Shown: piece after piece, positions 22,569-33,589 of the stretch | How the letters are laid out: each line of letters starts with the position of its first letter | Numbering within the stretch: the first letter of the stretch is position 1 | Translations under genes and position numbers: made by a program | Assembly (NCBI GenBank): GCA_021464245.1 | Contig: JADCRB010000001.1 | Span: 4,074,829-4,138,828 of the forward strand | Direction of reading: 5' to 3' | Origin: Carallia brachiata | Lineage: Eukaryota; Streptophyta; Magnoliopsida; Malpighiales; Rhizophoraceae | Length of the DNA: 64,000 nucleotides | Notes under the pieces: generated by a model | What the model saw: the letters and a program-made list of their open reading frames with translations, nothing else | Database searches by the model: none | What the model was told of the DNA's origin: nothing

Positions 22569-22784
22569 TATTAGAATAAGTAATGTATATGGTTAGAATC
22601 AAATTAGAGATCCTATAGGATTCCGAAAATTATTCTTGATATGACTACGATATTATTATCATTATTTGTAATTATTTTCCTTCCTATTTCATATACAACA
22701 CTCCTGTATATATTGAGGTCATCCTTCAAAGTAATATATACACAAAAAAATCTTAGTCTCTCAAAAGCCTTCTCAATTTTATCA
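22569..22784 (+). repeat. 3' LTR of the copia element
   Basis: Starts TATTAGAATAAGTAATG, with the terminal G of TG mutated, and ends TTTTATCA. It is preceded by a short purine run, GATGGGGCA, that fits a polypurine tract. Confidence 0.92.
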
Positions 22785-22789
22785 ATTTG

Positions 22790-23753
22790 AATTATTATTT
22801 AACTTTATTTATTTTACGGTCTATTGCCTGCCCCAGTGCTTGCTTCGGCTGTCTTAGATCTCTAGAGTTTAGTTAGACAAGATTAACTTTAAACGATGAC
22901 CCTTTGCACTAGGAAAGGGGAAAAGCTTTGGACACTTTATAAAATAAAATGATTGACTTGAATGCCTTTTATGTTGAACCATCACTCCAAATAAAAAGGA
23001 AATGGTTCAGATGCTTTTCATGTTGCCCCTTCCCATTGAAGAATTTTTAAAAAGTGTTGCATGTTTATTATGATGGCTCATCACACCAAAAGAATTTTAT
23101 TTTGAAGCATTGGAATTTTCGGAGAAATATTGCTTAGTTTTAAAATTTGGAAAATTTCAAAATTTTTAGATGAGCCATATACAACTACAAAGCTAGAGGT
23201 GTCTAGTTTCCAATACCATGGAAGTACTCTAATTGGTGATCTATAGAAGCTGTTTTGTATACAAGAAAAACGAGTGCTCAAACAATGGTGGCAGACTAGA
23301 TTAGTCGAATTCAAATGGATACTATAGACAGATAATTATGTTATATGAATTATATTTGTTCTTTATATTTAGTAGTTTTAGTGTATTTTTATCCTAAATC
23401 TGCTTATAGGAGTTGAATTTATGTTTTAAAAGAAGATTAAATGGATTGCTGCAAGTTAGAAGCTTAAATATAATTTTGAGAAAATCTAACCACTGAAGGG
23501 TATTTCAAAACATTCACAATATAAACATTGGTGGATGGATTTGGAGCCCTCATGAAAATTAAAATAAACATCTTGGGCTTTCTAGAATGGACTTATTTGT
23601 GGAAATCTGACTAGAATTAGTCCTTAAACTGATGTCCTCAATCCAACTCTTAACATAGATTTGTGAATACACCACAAAATTACTCTAAATCACTCAATTA
23701 ACAAGTTTGCAATTACGGTGAGCAAAAGTCGAACCCATAGAGGTTGATTCTCG
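22790..23753. other. Intergenic, no gene seen
   Basis: No coding domain or clear repeat was recognised between the copia target duplication and the inverted repeat that starts at about 23754. A minus-strand ORF at 23081-23314 has no recognisable feature. Confidence 0.45.
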
Positions 23754-24090
23754 ATTAATCAGTTGATTTGCAATTCTGGTCCTATTAAATCCAAACAAAC
23801 ATAAATAAAAGAAAAAAGGGAAGGAGGGATGAATTTTGCTTTAAATAAACTACTAAAAATCAAAACACAAAACTAATTACAAATAAAATCAATAGAGAAC
23901 ATACTTTCGGTAACAAGGATGTTTATACCATTCAATTCATACATCAATCATTGACACTAAAGATAAAAAATCTTTTAATTGAATATTTAGCCTAGAATAT
24001 TAATAGACTCTATTATTTTGAATCTTTGTTTAGTCTGTTGCTAATTGAGACATGCTCTATAATTAACCTCTTATCAATTAAACTATCTAG
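23754..24090 (+). repeat. Left arm of a distant inverted repeat flanking the Athila remnant
   Basis: Reads GATTAATCAGTTGATTTG ... AAACTAATTACAAATAAAATC ... GTAACAAGGATGTTTA ... TTGAGACATGCTCTATA. The reverse complement of 33262-33567 matches it over about 300 bp, with perhaps 80-85% identity by eye. It may be LTR or leader sequence of the gypsy element that follows. Confidence 0.75.
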
Positions 24091-24337
24091 GAATTAGATT
24101 TTGTCGTTCTTAGGGATTGATTGTTTAATTAATTTGTTTTTTTTTTTTTTGTGTTTGTTGTCTTATATAACTTCTGTTGCAGGCTTATGTGTCAAACGAA
24201 AAATTTGACTAAAAGCTTTGTCGAACAAAAGACTACATTATAGCGAACAAGCACATAGTTTTTCCTCCTCTACCAGAACTTGAACTCATACCAACCTTTT
24301 ATCATTAAGCTCATTAAGTGACATAGAATCAGAAATC

Positions 24338-27300
24338 ATGGCTACAAATTTCAACAACAACAATCACAATTTACATTGTGTTTGAGAGAGGGTAAAGAGA
24401 GGGAAAAGAGAGGAAAGTAGATAGTAAAAAATAAGTATTCGTGTTTGGGAAGTGTTTTTGGGAGGGAGAAAAAGTGGAGAAGAAGAAAGCTAACTTTCTT
24501 CCTTGGCCTACCAAAACCATTTCTCCCAACATTGGGAGGATTTGGGAAAAAAGTGATTGATGCTCTTACTTTTTTATTAAAAGACTATACCACCCTCGTA
24601 ATACATTAATAACTACAAAATAGTTAAAAGAAAAAAAAATTACCTACATTCTTTAAAATTTTATTAAATTTTATAATAACAAATTGTAAAATTTTTATAA
24701 ACTTATTAGACTAAATTTATACAAGTATTTTATATATAATTTATAAATCAAATACTTTTTGTATTATATATCTCTTTTTCGCGCGTCCCTTGGCCTTTCT
24801 CCTCCTCTCTTTTTCTCCCCTAGTTCCACTTTTTTTCCCAAGCCCTTTTAGTTTTCCTCTCTCCTATCACCTCTTCCCAAATACGAGAGATGATGAAAAA
24901 TATTCCTCTCTTCCAATAATCGTCTCCACCACTTTCCTCTCTTCCATTGTCCTCTTCCTTAGGATTTTATCCAAACACACTATTAAAGGAGTTCGTACCT
25001 TTTGATCTAAATCAACAACCTCTTTGCATAGGTTATCCTAATGTTGATGTTACCTTTGAATTGAAATCTAGTCTAATACATATTAAGCTAACTTTTTGTG
25101 GTCTTGTAGGTGAAGATCCACATAAGCATTTAAAGTAATTTCATATAGTTTGTTCAATCTTGAACCCTGTTGGGTTAACAAAAGAACAAATCAATATGAG
25201 GACTTTCCTATTCTCTTTGGCAAACCTAGCAAACGATTGGCTCTACAACTTACTTTTGGGATCAATCATCACATAGAATGAGATAAAGAGGCTATTTTTG
25301 GAAAAGTACTTTTCGCCTTCTAAAGTAGCTACTATTTGAAAAGAGATATGTGAAATTCGGCAATATAATGAAGAGTTCCTATACAAATATTGGGAACTTT
25401 TTAAGAAGCTTTGTGCAAGATGGCCCCATCATCAAATCAATGATCAACTTCTAATACCATACTTTTATGAAAAACTTTTTCCCACGGATTGAATTATGAT
25501 CTCATAGCAAATGGAGGAGCCTTAGTAGACAAAACCCAAAAATTGCAAAGAATTTGATAGCAAATATGGTTGTGAATTCCCAACAATTTAGCACCCAGCA
25601 TGATCCATCATCTAAAATTGTCAATAAGGTAAGTATATCTTCCCCTGAACAATAAATTGCTATTTTGACATCTATTGTGCATCAAATGGCTGTATGAAAT
25701 ATGCAACAAGTATGCATGTGCCATTTACTCAAATCAAGGACATCCAACTGATTTGTGTCCAACACTTTAAGATGATCTAATATAGCAAACTAATGCCACA
25801 GGGGGATTCTAAGGCAGCCAAAATACAAGTAGGAAACAAGGACAAGTATTCAAAGCTTGGAGAATCAATAATCCAATACTTCAAGATGATCCAATACAAC
25901 AAACCAATGCCACAGGAGGATTCCAAGGGCAGCCAAAACGCAAGTTTGAAACAAGGGCAAATGTTCAAAGCTTGGAAAATCAGTAAGTCAACTTGCCATG
26001 GCTGTGAGTAGACTGAAAGTGCAAGGATTGGGCAAACTACCTTCTCAAACTGTGGTAAATCTGAAAGAGGATGCCAGTGCGATAGTTTTAAGGAATGGAA
26101 AAGAAGTAAAAGCACCAATAAAGACACCTCCCACAATACAAGAAGAGACCATGATGGATGAAATCATGCCCACCAAAGCCCAAACATCACCACTTAAGGT
26201 ACTCAACCTTAATTTCCTCCAATGTTACTTTAGCTCCTTTACCAAGTAGATTTGCAAAATCTTAAAAAAAAAAAAAAACAAGAAATTTTGAACATGTTTC
26301 AAAAGGTAGAAGTGAGCATACCCATAATCGATCCAATCAAACAAGTGCATTGATATGCAAAGTTTCACAAGAAATTGTTCACAAATATAAGGAAGCTCAA
26401 AGGTAACAAAAAGGTGAGTGTGGGGGAGTTAGTTTTAACTGTTATTCAAAGAAAACTTGCCCTTAAATGCAAAGACGCTAGTATGTTCACTATTCTTTAC
26501 ACTATAAACAATACTAGATTTGAAATAGCTATGCTAGATTTAGAAGCATCAATTAATGTTATGACACACTCTATTTATGATTCTTTGAAACAAAATGGTG
26601 TGATTATACAACTTGTTGATCAATCTAATGTCTATTATAAGGGAGTTGTTGAGGACGTTCATGTACAGGTTGATAAGTTGGTCTTCTTAGTAGATTTTTA
26701 CATTATTGAGATGGAGAATGATAATTCCCACAATGTTGCCTGTATCTTGTTAGGAGAACATTTCTTCAAGACATTAAGGACAAAGATAGGTGTTCACGAT
26801 GATACACTCACCATAGAGAAACAAGTTTGAAGTAGTCTTTAACCAATACCTTAAGAAGGAAAACATTAACAAATTTGATAGAAAACTTCCTTCATGTGAA
26901 AACATAGAGAACATAATAATGGCATTGCATTCAATGCATCTTGTTCCAAGAAGGTATAATGCATCTTATATTGAATTACCTATTTCTATCAGCAAATTTC
27001 TACCTTCAGTTGTATAGGCATCTGTACCAAAATTGAAGCCATTGTTGGAGCATCTCAAGTATGTATTCTTAGAAGATAGAGAAATTCTACCAATGATTGT
27101 TGCAAAGAACATTGAAACTATTGCAGAAAGAAAAGCTAGCTTGAGTTCTCAGAGAGACAACAATTGGATGGACAATAACGTATATCTAAAGGATAAGTCC
27201 ATCCACGCATGCATCACATCTTTCTTGAGGAAGGCTCAAAACCATCAATAGAAGCACAACATAGATTGAAACCTCCCATAAGTGAAGAAGGAAATATTGA

Positions 27301-28773
27301 AACTTCTTAATGTTGACATGATCTACCAAATCTTAAATAGTAAATGGGTTAGTTTAGTGTATGTGGTTCTAAAGAAGATGAGCATCATGGTGGTCAAAAA
27401 CCAAGATGATGAGTTTATTCCCACTCAGATTGAAAATAGGTGGATTGTATTTATTGATTACAGCAAGCTAAATGTTGCAACTAACAAAGATTACTTTCCT
27501 TTACCTTTTATTGATCAAATGCTTGAAAGATTAGTTGGTCAATCTCATTATTATTCATGATGGTTATTCAGGTTACAACTAGATTGTCATTGCATCAGAA
27601 GGCCAAGAGAAGATAACCTTTACATGCTCATTTGATAACAACCTTTACATGCCTTTTTGGTACTTTTGCCTATCTATGCATTCCTTTTGGACTTTGCAAT
27701 GTTCCAGCCACATTTCAAAGATGTATGGTTAACATATTTTCTTATTTTATTGAAAAAATTATTGAAATTTTTGCGGATGATTTTACTATTTACAAACACT
27801 CTTTTGATGTATGTTTAGATAACTTTACATTTGTACTTTAAACGATAGATAGAAACTAACCTTGTATTGTCACATTATAGTAGAACAAGGTATAGTTTTA
27901 GGGCATGTTATTTCATCAAAGGGAATTGAAGTCGACAAAGTTAAGATAGATCTTTTCATCCTCATCTTACCTTGCAAGTGTGCAAGAAGTTCATTCTTTT
28001 ATTGGTCATGCAGACATCTATTAAAGATTTATCAAAAACTTCTCAAAGATTGCATTGCCCTTATGCAAATTATCACAAAAAATGTGGCTTTTGACTTTGA
28101 TGATGCATTCAAGAAAGTGTTTGACAAACTTAAAAAGCTCTTGACTTTGGCTCTAGTGATTCGACCTCTAAATTGGAGTTTTCTATTTGAAATCATATGT
28201 GATGCAAGCAATTATGCTTTAGGAGCTGTTTTGGAACTAAGAATTGGCAAAACTACCCATGCCATCTACTATGCCTTAAGGACCTTGAACAATGCTTAGT
28301 GTAACTCCTCCACTACTGGAAAAGAGCTTTTAGCTATTTTTTTTTGCTTTATAAACATAGTCCATATTTACTTGCCTCTAAGGTGATTATTTATTTTGAT
28401 TATGCAACTTCCAGGTACTTGTTATGAAGGAAAGATTCCAAGCCAAGGTTGATTCGATGGACTCTTGTACAATAAGAATTTGATTTGGAGATCAAAGACA
28501 AGAAAGGTACAAAAAACCTAGTTGCGGATCATCCAAGCTATGTGGTTAAACAAGAGAATGCATTGCCTTTTGCAAAAACTCTTTTATGATGAATAATTGC
28601 TTGCAATTGAGGTAAATGTCCCTCGGTATGTAAATAGGATCAATTACTTGGTCACAAGGACATTACAAAATGACTTGACAAGAGCTGAACAGAAGTAGAT
28701 CAAAAGTGATGTGAAATACCATGAATGGGATGAGCCATACTTGTGGAAGCATTGTTGGGATAAAGTGATAAAC
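24338..28773 (+). pseudogene. Athila-like Ty3/gypsy polyprotein remnant, left part
   Basis: The gag start at 24338 (MATNFNNNNHN) is cut after about 13 codons by a MITE. Gag resumes at about 24979 (LLKEFVPFDLNQQPLCIGYP) and runs in broken frames to about 25500 (EKYFSPSK, KLCARWPHHQIN). The conserved linker DASAIVLRNGKEVKAP is at 26070-26115 and the protease (AMLDLEASINVM, LLGEHFFKT; active-site DLGAS now DLEAS) at 26375-26830. RT pieces lie at 27282-27840 (VFIDYSKLNVA, PFGLCNVPATFQR; FADD replaces the usual catalytic box) and RNase H at about 28100-28300. The frame is interrupted at 28773 by another LTR element and continues at 33099. Stops throughout; not functional. The sequence style matches the Athila clade, but no LTR pair was found. 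Confidence 0.85.
24378..24978. mobile_element. MITE-like element with long GA-rich inverted repeats
   Basis: The element begins GTGTTTGAGAGAGGG and ends ATCCAAACAC; the ends are inverted repeats. GA-rich and CT-rich arms (GAGAGGAAAGTAG, TTTGGGAAGTG against CTTTCCTCTC, CTTCCCAAATAC) extend the symmetry over about 150 bp each side. It interrupts the gag codons of the Athila remnant. Target duplication not resolved: left flank ACATT, right flank ACTATT. Superfamily unknown; GTGTTTGG-type ends are common in plant MITEs. Confidence 0.7.
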
Positions 28774-29595
28774 TAATGCGAACCCCGCAGATAGCACCGA
28801 AAGACCCAACGCCTATAAAGAGACGCAAACCCCACAGATACACCGAAAGACACCAAACAATATTGAAATCACAACCCAAGGAAAGCCAAGTCAAGTTTGA
28901 AGGAACCTTGACCCAACGTCTATAAAGAGACGTGAACCAAAGGTATAAAAGAAGGATATAGTCGCCACCCCCTAGAAAAGGAAGAAGGAGGGTGATAAGA
29001 CTTGGGTTGAACGCCACAAGGAGGTATCCTTGATAAGTTCGGTAAAAGAGTTTTGAAACTCCAAAGAACGATTGTTCTAATTCTCAATTCATCAAAATTC
29101 AGCAAATCTATTCAATTCTTAAAATAAAAGTCTTACAAGCCTTTTATAGGCAAACCCAAATAATTAGGGTTTTAAACCTACTAAGACTAGAAAACCTATT
29201 AAGACTAAAAAACCAAGTTCCTACACGAATAAGGAAAACCTAATTCAACTAGAAACTTAAAATTAAATCTAATTCCTACTTGCAAACGGATTGAGCTTAA
29301 ATAAAACATTGTTTGGCCCAAAACAACAATTAAAACTCTAAGCTAAACAATCCAAATCAGTCCACACATATCTTATATGCACTAGGCCCAAATAATTCTT
29401 GTTGGCCCAATCTTCCTCAATTTGGTTAACACTCCTCTTTTTGCACTTGGATCACATTGTTGTAGACTTGTAGGACCTCCAATCTTCATTGCTTGCTCCA
29501 CAAGTAAAGCACGTTTCTTGCTCTCCAAGGAAAGTCCACCGAGCCATAAAATCACACCAAATCATGTAGTGAGGGTGATAGCCAAGCTCGCATCA
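28774..29595 (-). repeat. 3' LTR (element orientation) of the gag-only element
   Basis: Near-identical to 32279-33098. It includes internally repeated CCTATAAAGAGACGC-type motifs near its outer end and CCACAAGTAAAGCACG near the inner end. Confidence 0.92.
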
Positions 29596-30461
29596 TTCCC
29601 CCTTTCTTCAAAAAGATTTGTCCTCAAATCTTGCTGCTGTTTTACTTCAAAGCCTGGAGGAATGCCTTGAGCTACAAGGAATTGATGTCTCCCATGCCAA
29701 AGAAATAGATATTTGGAGTATTTTGATGCCTTCACTGCAAAGCAAAATCTCCTCTTTTGAATTACCACCAGGCGATCAAACAAAAAAAATGCGATAAGGT
29801 GGTTCAGCACCTGATCTACAATGACAAAATCAACATGAGTAGACACATTAAGCATAGAATCAACAAAATCCATTGGCTGTGGTGTCGTTAAACTGATTGG
29901 TAGCTCCATAGTAGGGAATATTGCTAACCCTCCACCATCTACAAATTCAACTTCATGTACAGATTCCACATCCAATTCACAATGTTCAGCAAGTTGATCT
30001 TCATGGCCTTTAAATGCAGATTCCACATCATCAACCAAAGTCTCCACTTCACCATCATGAACAACTTTCTCATGTGATACACAACCAAGCTCAACAACTT
30101 CAGTTTCAACCTCTAAATCAACTCTCATGCTTAATACCACACACCCATGGTCAGATGTATGATCAACAACCTCATCTTCAACCTTATGTTCTTGTGCAAC
30201 TTCTTGGACCGCATCAACACAAGATTCAGAACTCACATGCTTTGATTTAGAACTCTCCACTTACTTGATATATTGACTAAACTGTTGGAGAAAATCTTTA
30301 TCAAAAATCCTTTCCTTCATTGACACATCCATCTTACTCTTCTCTTGGCTACTCCCAACCTCCTTGATTTTGTTTGGATCGGTCTTGAATTTGTGCATTG
30401 CTTTATCTCCCTTTTGTTCCAATTCGGCTTCCATGTTGGGGAGGAAGTCAAATTTGAACAA
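29562..30461 (-). pseudogene. Gag end fused to acidic polyprotein tail, one in-frame stop
   Basis: One frame runs from 30461 through a TAA at 30261-30263 to 29562. It begins with gag C-terminal sequence, then an acidic, Val/Glu-rich stretch, then a tail (LFLWHGRHQFLVAQGIPPGF, then DLRTNLFEERGNDAS). The last codons lie in the polypurine tract and LTR, as the C-termini of gypsy polyproteins often do. Protease, RT and integrase that should lie between are absent, which points to an internal deletion in this element or its progenitor. Confidence 0.65.
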
Positions 30462-31366
30462 TATCTTGATGTTGTACTCCTCCCTTTGAGCTGCCTTTCA
30501 ACCTTCATAGCCATGTGAACCATGTCCTCCAACTCCACATAATGTCGCAGCTCTACCATATCGGCTATGTTCTTGTTTAGCCGTTGTAGAAATCTAGCCA
30601 TTGTAGCTTCTCGATCTTCCTCAACATTGGCACGGATCATAGCTATCTCCATCTCCTTATGGTACTCCTTCACGCTCTTGGTACCTTGAGTAAGCCCTTG
30701 CAACTTGCGATAAAGCTCACGATAATAATGGTTAGGAACAAATCGTTTTCTCATAATTGCCTTCATCTCATCCCAAGTGTCAATGGGTCTCTCACGGTTT
30801 CTTCGATGATTGAGCACCAACTGGTCCCACCAAATTATGGCATAATCGGTGAACACCACGGCTGCTAACTTCACCTTTTTCTCCTTAGAGTAATCATGGC
30901 AATCGAACACAAGCTCTACCTTCTTTTCCCACTCTAAGTAAGCATCAGGATCACTTTTGCCTTGGAATGGAGGAATCTTCATTTTGATGCTTCCAAGGTT
31001 GCGATCTTGTTCCCATCTCCCAATGTTCCTATCTCCTCTACCTCCATGGCCTACTTCACGTCTACCTCTCTCTTCTCTACCACGCATTATTCTACCCACA
31101 CTATAATTGGAGGCTTGATCATCTTCGACAAAGTCATCCTCAAAATGAGCTTCATAACATTCTCCACCATTCCCACGTGCATTGGGAACTCTTTGGTGCT
31201 GCCCTCGCTGCAAATTGGCTATGGCAGCTTCTTGTCTATCCATGCTATCTCGCATTTCATCAAAACATGCAAACACTCGATCAAATTGTTGTTGCATCGT
31301 GCTGATCACAATTGATTCATTAGTTGATCCTTCCTTTGAAGCACCCTTGCCATGGTCTATAGACAT
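30317..31366 (-). CDS. Retrotransposon Gag protein of the gag-only element
   Basis: A 349-codon ORF starts at ATG 31366. Residues 1-60 form a polar, likely coiled-coil region ([19 protein letters not shown]). Residues about 90-120 are Arg/Gly-rich. A retrotransposon gag domain spans about 135-290 ([54 protein letters not shown]). Gag forms the particle that packages element RNA in the cytoplasm. After about residue 295 the frame appears shifted: the expected continuation ([20 protein letters not shown]) lies in the overlapping frame at 30261-30461. No CCHC knuckle is present. The gag core itself is intact. Confidence 0.82.
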   Translation of the reverse strand: MSIDHGKGASKEGSTNESIVISTMQQQFDRVFACFDEMRDSMDRQEAAIANLQRGQHQRVPNARGNGGECYEAHFEDDFVEDDQASNYSVGRIMRGREERGRREVGHGGRGDRNIGRWEQDRNLGSIKMKIPPFQGKSDPDAYLEWEKKVELVFDCHDYSKEKKVKLAAVVFTDYAIIWWDQLVLNHRRNRERPIDTWDEMKAIMRKRFVPNHYYRELYRKLQGLTQGTKSVKEYHKEMEIAMIRANVEEDREATMARFLQRLNKNIADMVELRHYVELEDMVHMAMKVERQLKGRSTTSRYCSNLTSSPTWKPNWNKREIKQCTNSRPIQTKSRRLGVAKRRVRWMCQ

Positions 31367-32278
31367 GTTTTAAATCTGCAAAATAACGTTAGAAAGGACC
31401 TCTCACAAACACTCCCTCACGTGTTTGCACTCCACTCCTCACGTATGACACTCAATCTCTCGTGTTTGCACACAAATCAATTTGGCTTTTCTCTCCAATG
31501 CAACTCACACTCTTGCCTTTTTCCACTCAATTGTTCCTCACTCTAAGTTCTTTGGAGCCAAGAACCAATAAAAATCAGTTTTCAAACTCCTTGCAACGAC
31601 TAGAACTAGAGACTGAAGGAAAAAAAACAACAAGGGAAAGGGTAAGCTTGTCCACCAAGTAATTTGGCCAAATAGTTTTTTTTTTCTTTTTTGTTTTTAA
31701 TAAGGCCAGAACTTTTTTTTTTATTAAACTTGCTGGAAAGTAAAAAAACTGACTCAAATAACCACTAGGAAACACAAAAGAAGGTTTAGATTGGGCGGAC
31801 TAGGGTTTCTCACTTTTTCCCAATCAGGACAGATATTGAGCGCTGATTTCGAACTCGATTGTGACAAAGATTCCAACCGAACTGGGCTTTTCAAAACACA
31901 AATGTTGTAGCCCTATGTGTTAGCTTTCAAACGCAACTGGAATCACTCAATTTGAGTTGTATAGAAGAAGTTATCACAAAAATACTGAACAGATGTCAAA
32001 TCTGGTGGACAGACGCACGGAAACACAAAGACTTAGGTTTTTTTCTTTTTTTTTTTTGTTATAATTTTCAGCAAAGAGCACACGAACAAAAGACAAAGAA
32101 CACACTAGGGTTTTATTTTTTTTTTCTTTTTCTTTTTCTGCAATAGACACTAAACAATGAAACAAAGAAGACAAAGACGAACAAACAAAAACCTAGGGTT
32201 AAGAACACGATGGAAAACACAAAAAAATAAAACTTTGGATACGCAAACCTGACCTAGAGCCTAAGCTCTGATACCAAC

Positions 32279-33098
32279 TGATGCAAACCCCGCAGATAGC
32301 ACCGGAAGACCCAATGCCTATAAAGAGACGCAAACCCACGGATACACCGAAAGACCCACGAACAAGATTGAAATCAGAACCCAAGGAAAGCCAAGTCAGG
32401 TTTGAAGAACCTTGACCCAACGTCTATAAAGAGACGAACCAAAGGTATAAAAGAAGGATATAGTCGCCACACCCTAGAAAAGGAAGAAGGAGAGTGATAA
32501 GACTTGGGTTGAATGCCACAAGGAGGTATCCTTGATAAGTTCGGTAAAAGAGTTTTGAAACTCCAAAGAACGATTGTTCTAATTCTCAATTCATCAAAAT
32601 TCAGCAAATCTATTCAATTCTTAAAATAAAACTCTTACAAGCCTTTTATAGGCAAACCCAAATAGTTAGGGTTTTAAACCTACTAAGACTAGAAAACCTA
32701 TTAAGACTAAAAAACCAAGTTCCTACATGAATAAATAAAACCTAATTCAACTAGAAACTTAAAAATTAAATCTAATTCCTACTTGCAAACGGATTGGGCT
32801 TAAATAAAACATTGTTTGGCCAAAACAACAATTAAAACTCTAAGTTAAACAATCCAAATCAGTCCACACATTGTCTTATATGCACTAGGCCCAAATAATT
32901 CTTGTTGGCCCAATCTTCCTCAATTTGGTTAACACTCCTCTTCTTGCACTTGGATCACATTGATGTAGACTTGTAGGACCTCCAATCTTCATTGCTTGCT
33001 CCACAAGTAAAGCACGTTTCTTGCTCTCCAAGGAAAGTCCACCGAGCCATAAAATCACACCAAATCATGTAGTGAGGGTGCTAGCCAAGCTCACATCA
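32279..33098 (-). repeat. 5' LTR (element orientation) of the gag-only element
   Basis: Direct copy of 28774-29595, adjacent to the primer binding site at 32265-32276. Starts TGATGCAAACCCCGCAG and ends GCTCACATCA on the plus strand. Confidence 0.92.
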
Positions 33099-33212
33099 GA
33101 ATGTGTAACCCGAAATTGACTTCTATTATATTCTCACCTTCACTCATTTTTATGCTTATAAAGGACACTTTGGATCAAAAAGAACAACAAGAAAGGAACA
33201 TAAGTGCAATTT
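33099..33212 (+). pseudogene. Athila-like polyprotein remnant, right part
   Basis: Directly after the inserted LTR element the frame reads ECVTRN, then in shifted frame ILTFTHFYAYKGHFGSKRTTRK, which fits the zinc-binding start of integrase in Athila pol. It completes the reading that stops at 28773 (...WDKVIN). It ends at a poly(T) run (33210-33223), which joins it to an inverted repeat arm. Confidence 0.7.
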
Positions 33213-33261
33213 TTTTTTTTTTTGCCATCACTGTTTAAGCTTAAACTTGATAAGAGATTAA

Positions 33262-33567
33262 CTGTAGAGCTTGTCTCAATTAACAAAAAACTAAGAAAAA
33301 ATTTGGAATAATAGAGCTTGTCATTATTCTAGGCTGAATATCCAATTAAAGGATTCATGATTTTTTATGTCAATAATCGATGTATGAATCTAATAGTGTA
33401 AATATCCTTGTTACTGAAAGTGTGTTCATATTTTGATTTTATTTGCAATTAGTTTTGTGTTTTGTTTTTAGTAGTCTATTTAAAACTAAATTCATCCGGC
33501 CTTTTTTTAATTTATATTTGCATAGATTTAATAGGTCTAGGATCACAAATCAATTGATTAATCAAAA
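33262..33567 (-). repeat. Right arm of the distant inverted repeat
   Basis: Reverse complement of 23754-24090 with many substitutions. It follows the truncated Athila integrase. A true LTR pair would be direct, so this is an opposite-strand fragment of a related copy or a rearrangement. Confidence 0.75.
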
Positions 33568-33589
33568 TTATGTGGTAAGCTACACATGA

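Larger units (their letters stand above)
17322..22784 (+). mobile_element. Ty1/copia LTR retrotransposon, structurally complete, coding decayed
   Basis: 5' LTR 17322-17541 (TG...CA, 220 bp), 3' LTR 22569-22784 (216 bp, first bases TA). Exact 5-bp target duplications ATTTG lie at 17317-17321 and 22785-22789. The primer binding site TGGTATCAGAGC at 17542-17553 matches the 3' end of initiator-Met tRNA. Domain order gag, protease, integrase, RT, RNase H defines the copia superfamily. Many stops and frameshifts and clearly diverged LTRs indicate an old insertion. Confidence 0.95.
28774..33098 (-). mobile_element. Non-autonomous gypsy-type LTR element with gag but no pol (TR-GAG-like)
   Basis: Two ~820-bp direct LTRs bound the element: 28774-29595 and 32279-33098, ends TG...CA (left copy TA). 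On the minus strand the primer binding site TGGTATCAGAGC is at 32265-32276, two bases inside the LTR at 32279, and a polypurine tract GAAGAAAGGGGGAA is at 29596-29609. The 2.7 kb interior holds a gag ORF and a polyprotein-tail ORF, but no protease, RT, RNase H or integrase. Such elements are described in plants as TR-GAG. The LTRs differ at only a few per cent of positions, so insertion was fairly recent. It sits between codons AAC and GAA of the Athila remnant. No matching 5-bp target duplication was seen (TAAAC left, GAATG right). Confidence 0.9.

Noticed and set aside
30014..30250. Plus-strand ORF rich in His/Gln
   Set aside because: Antisense of the acidic polyprotein-tail ORF on the minus strand.
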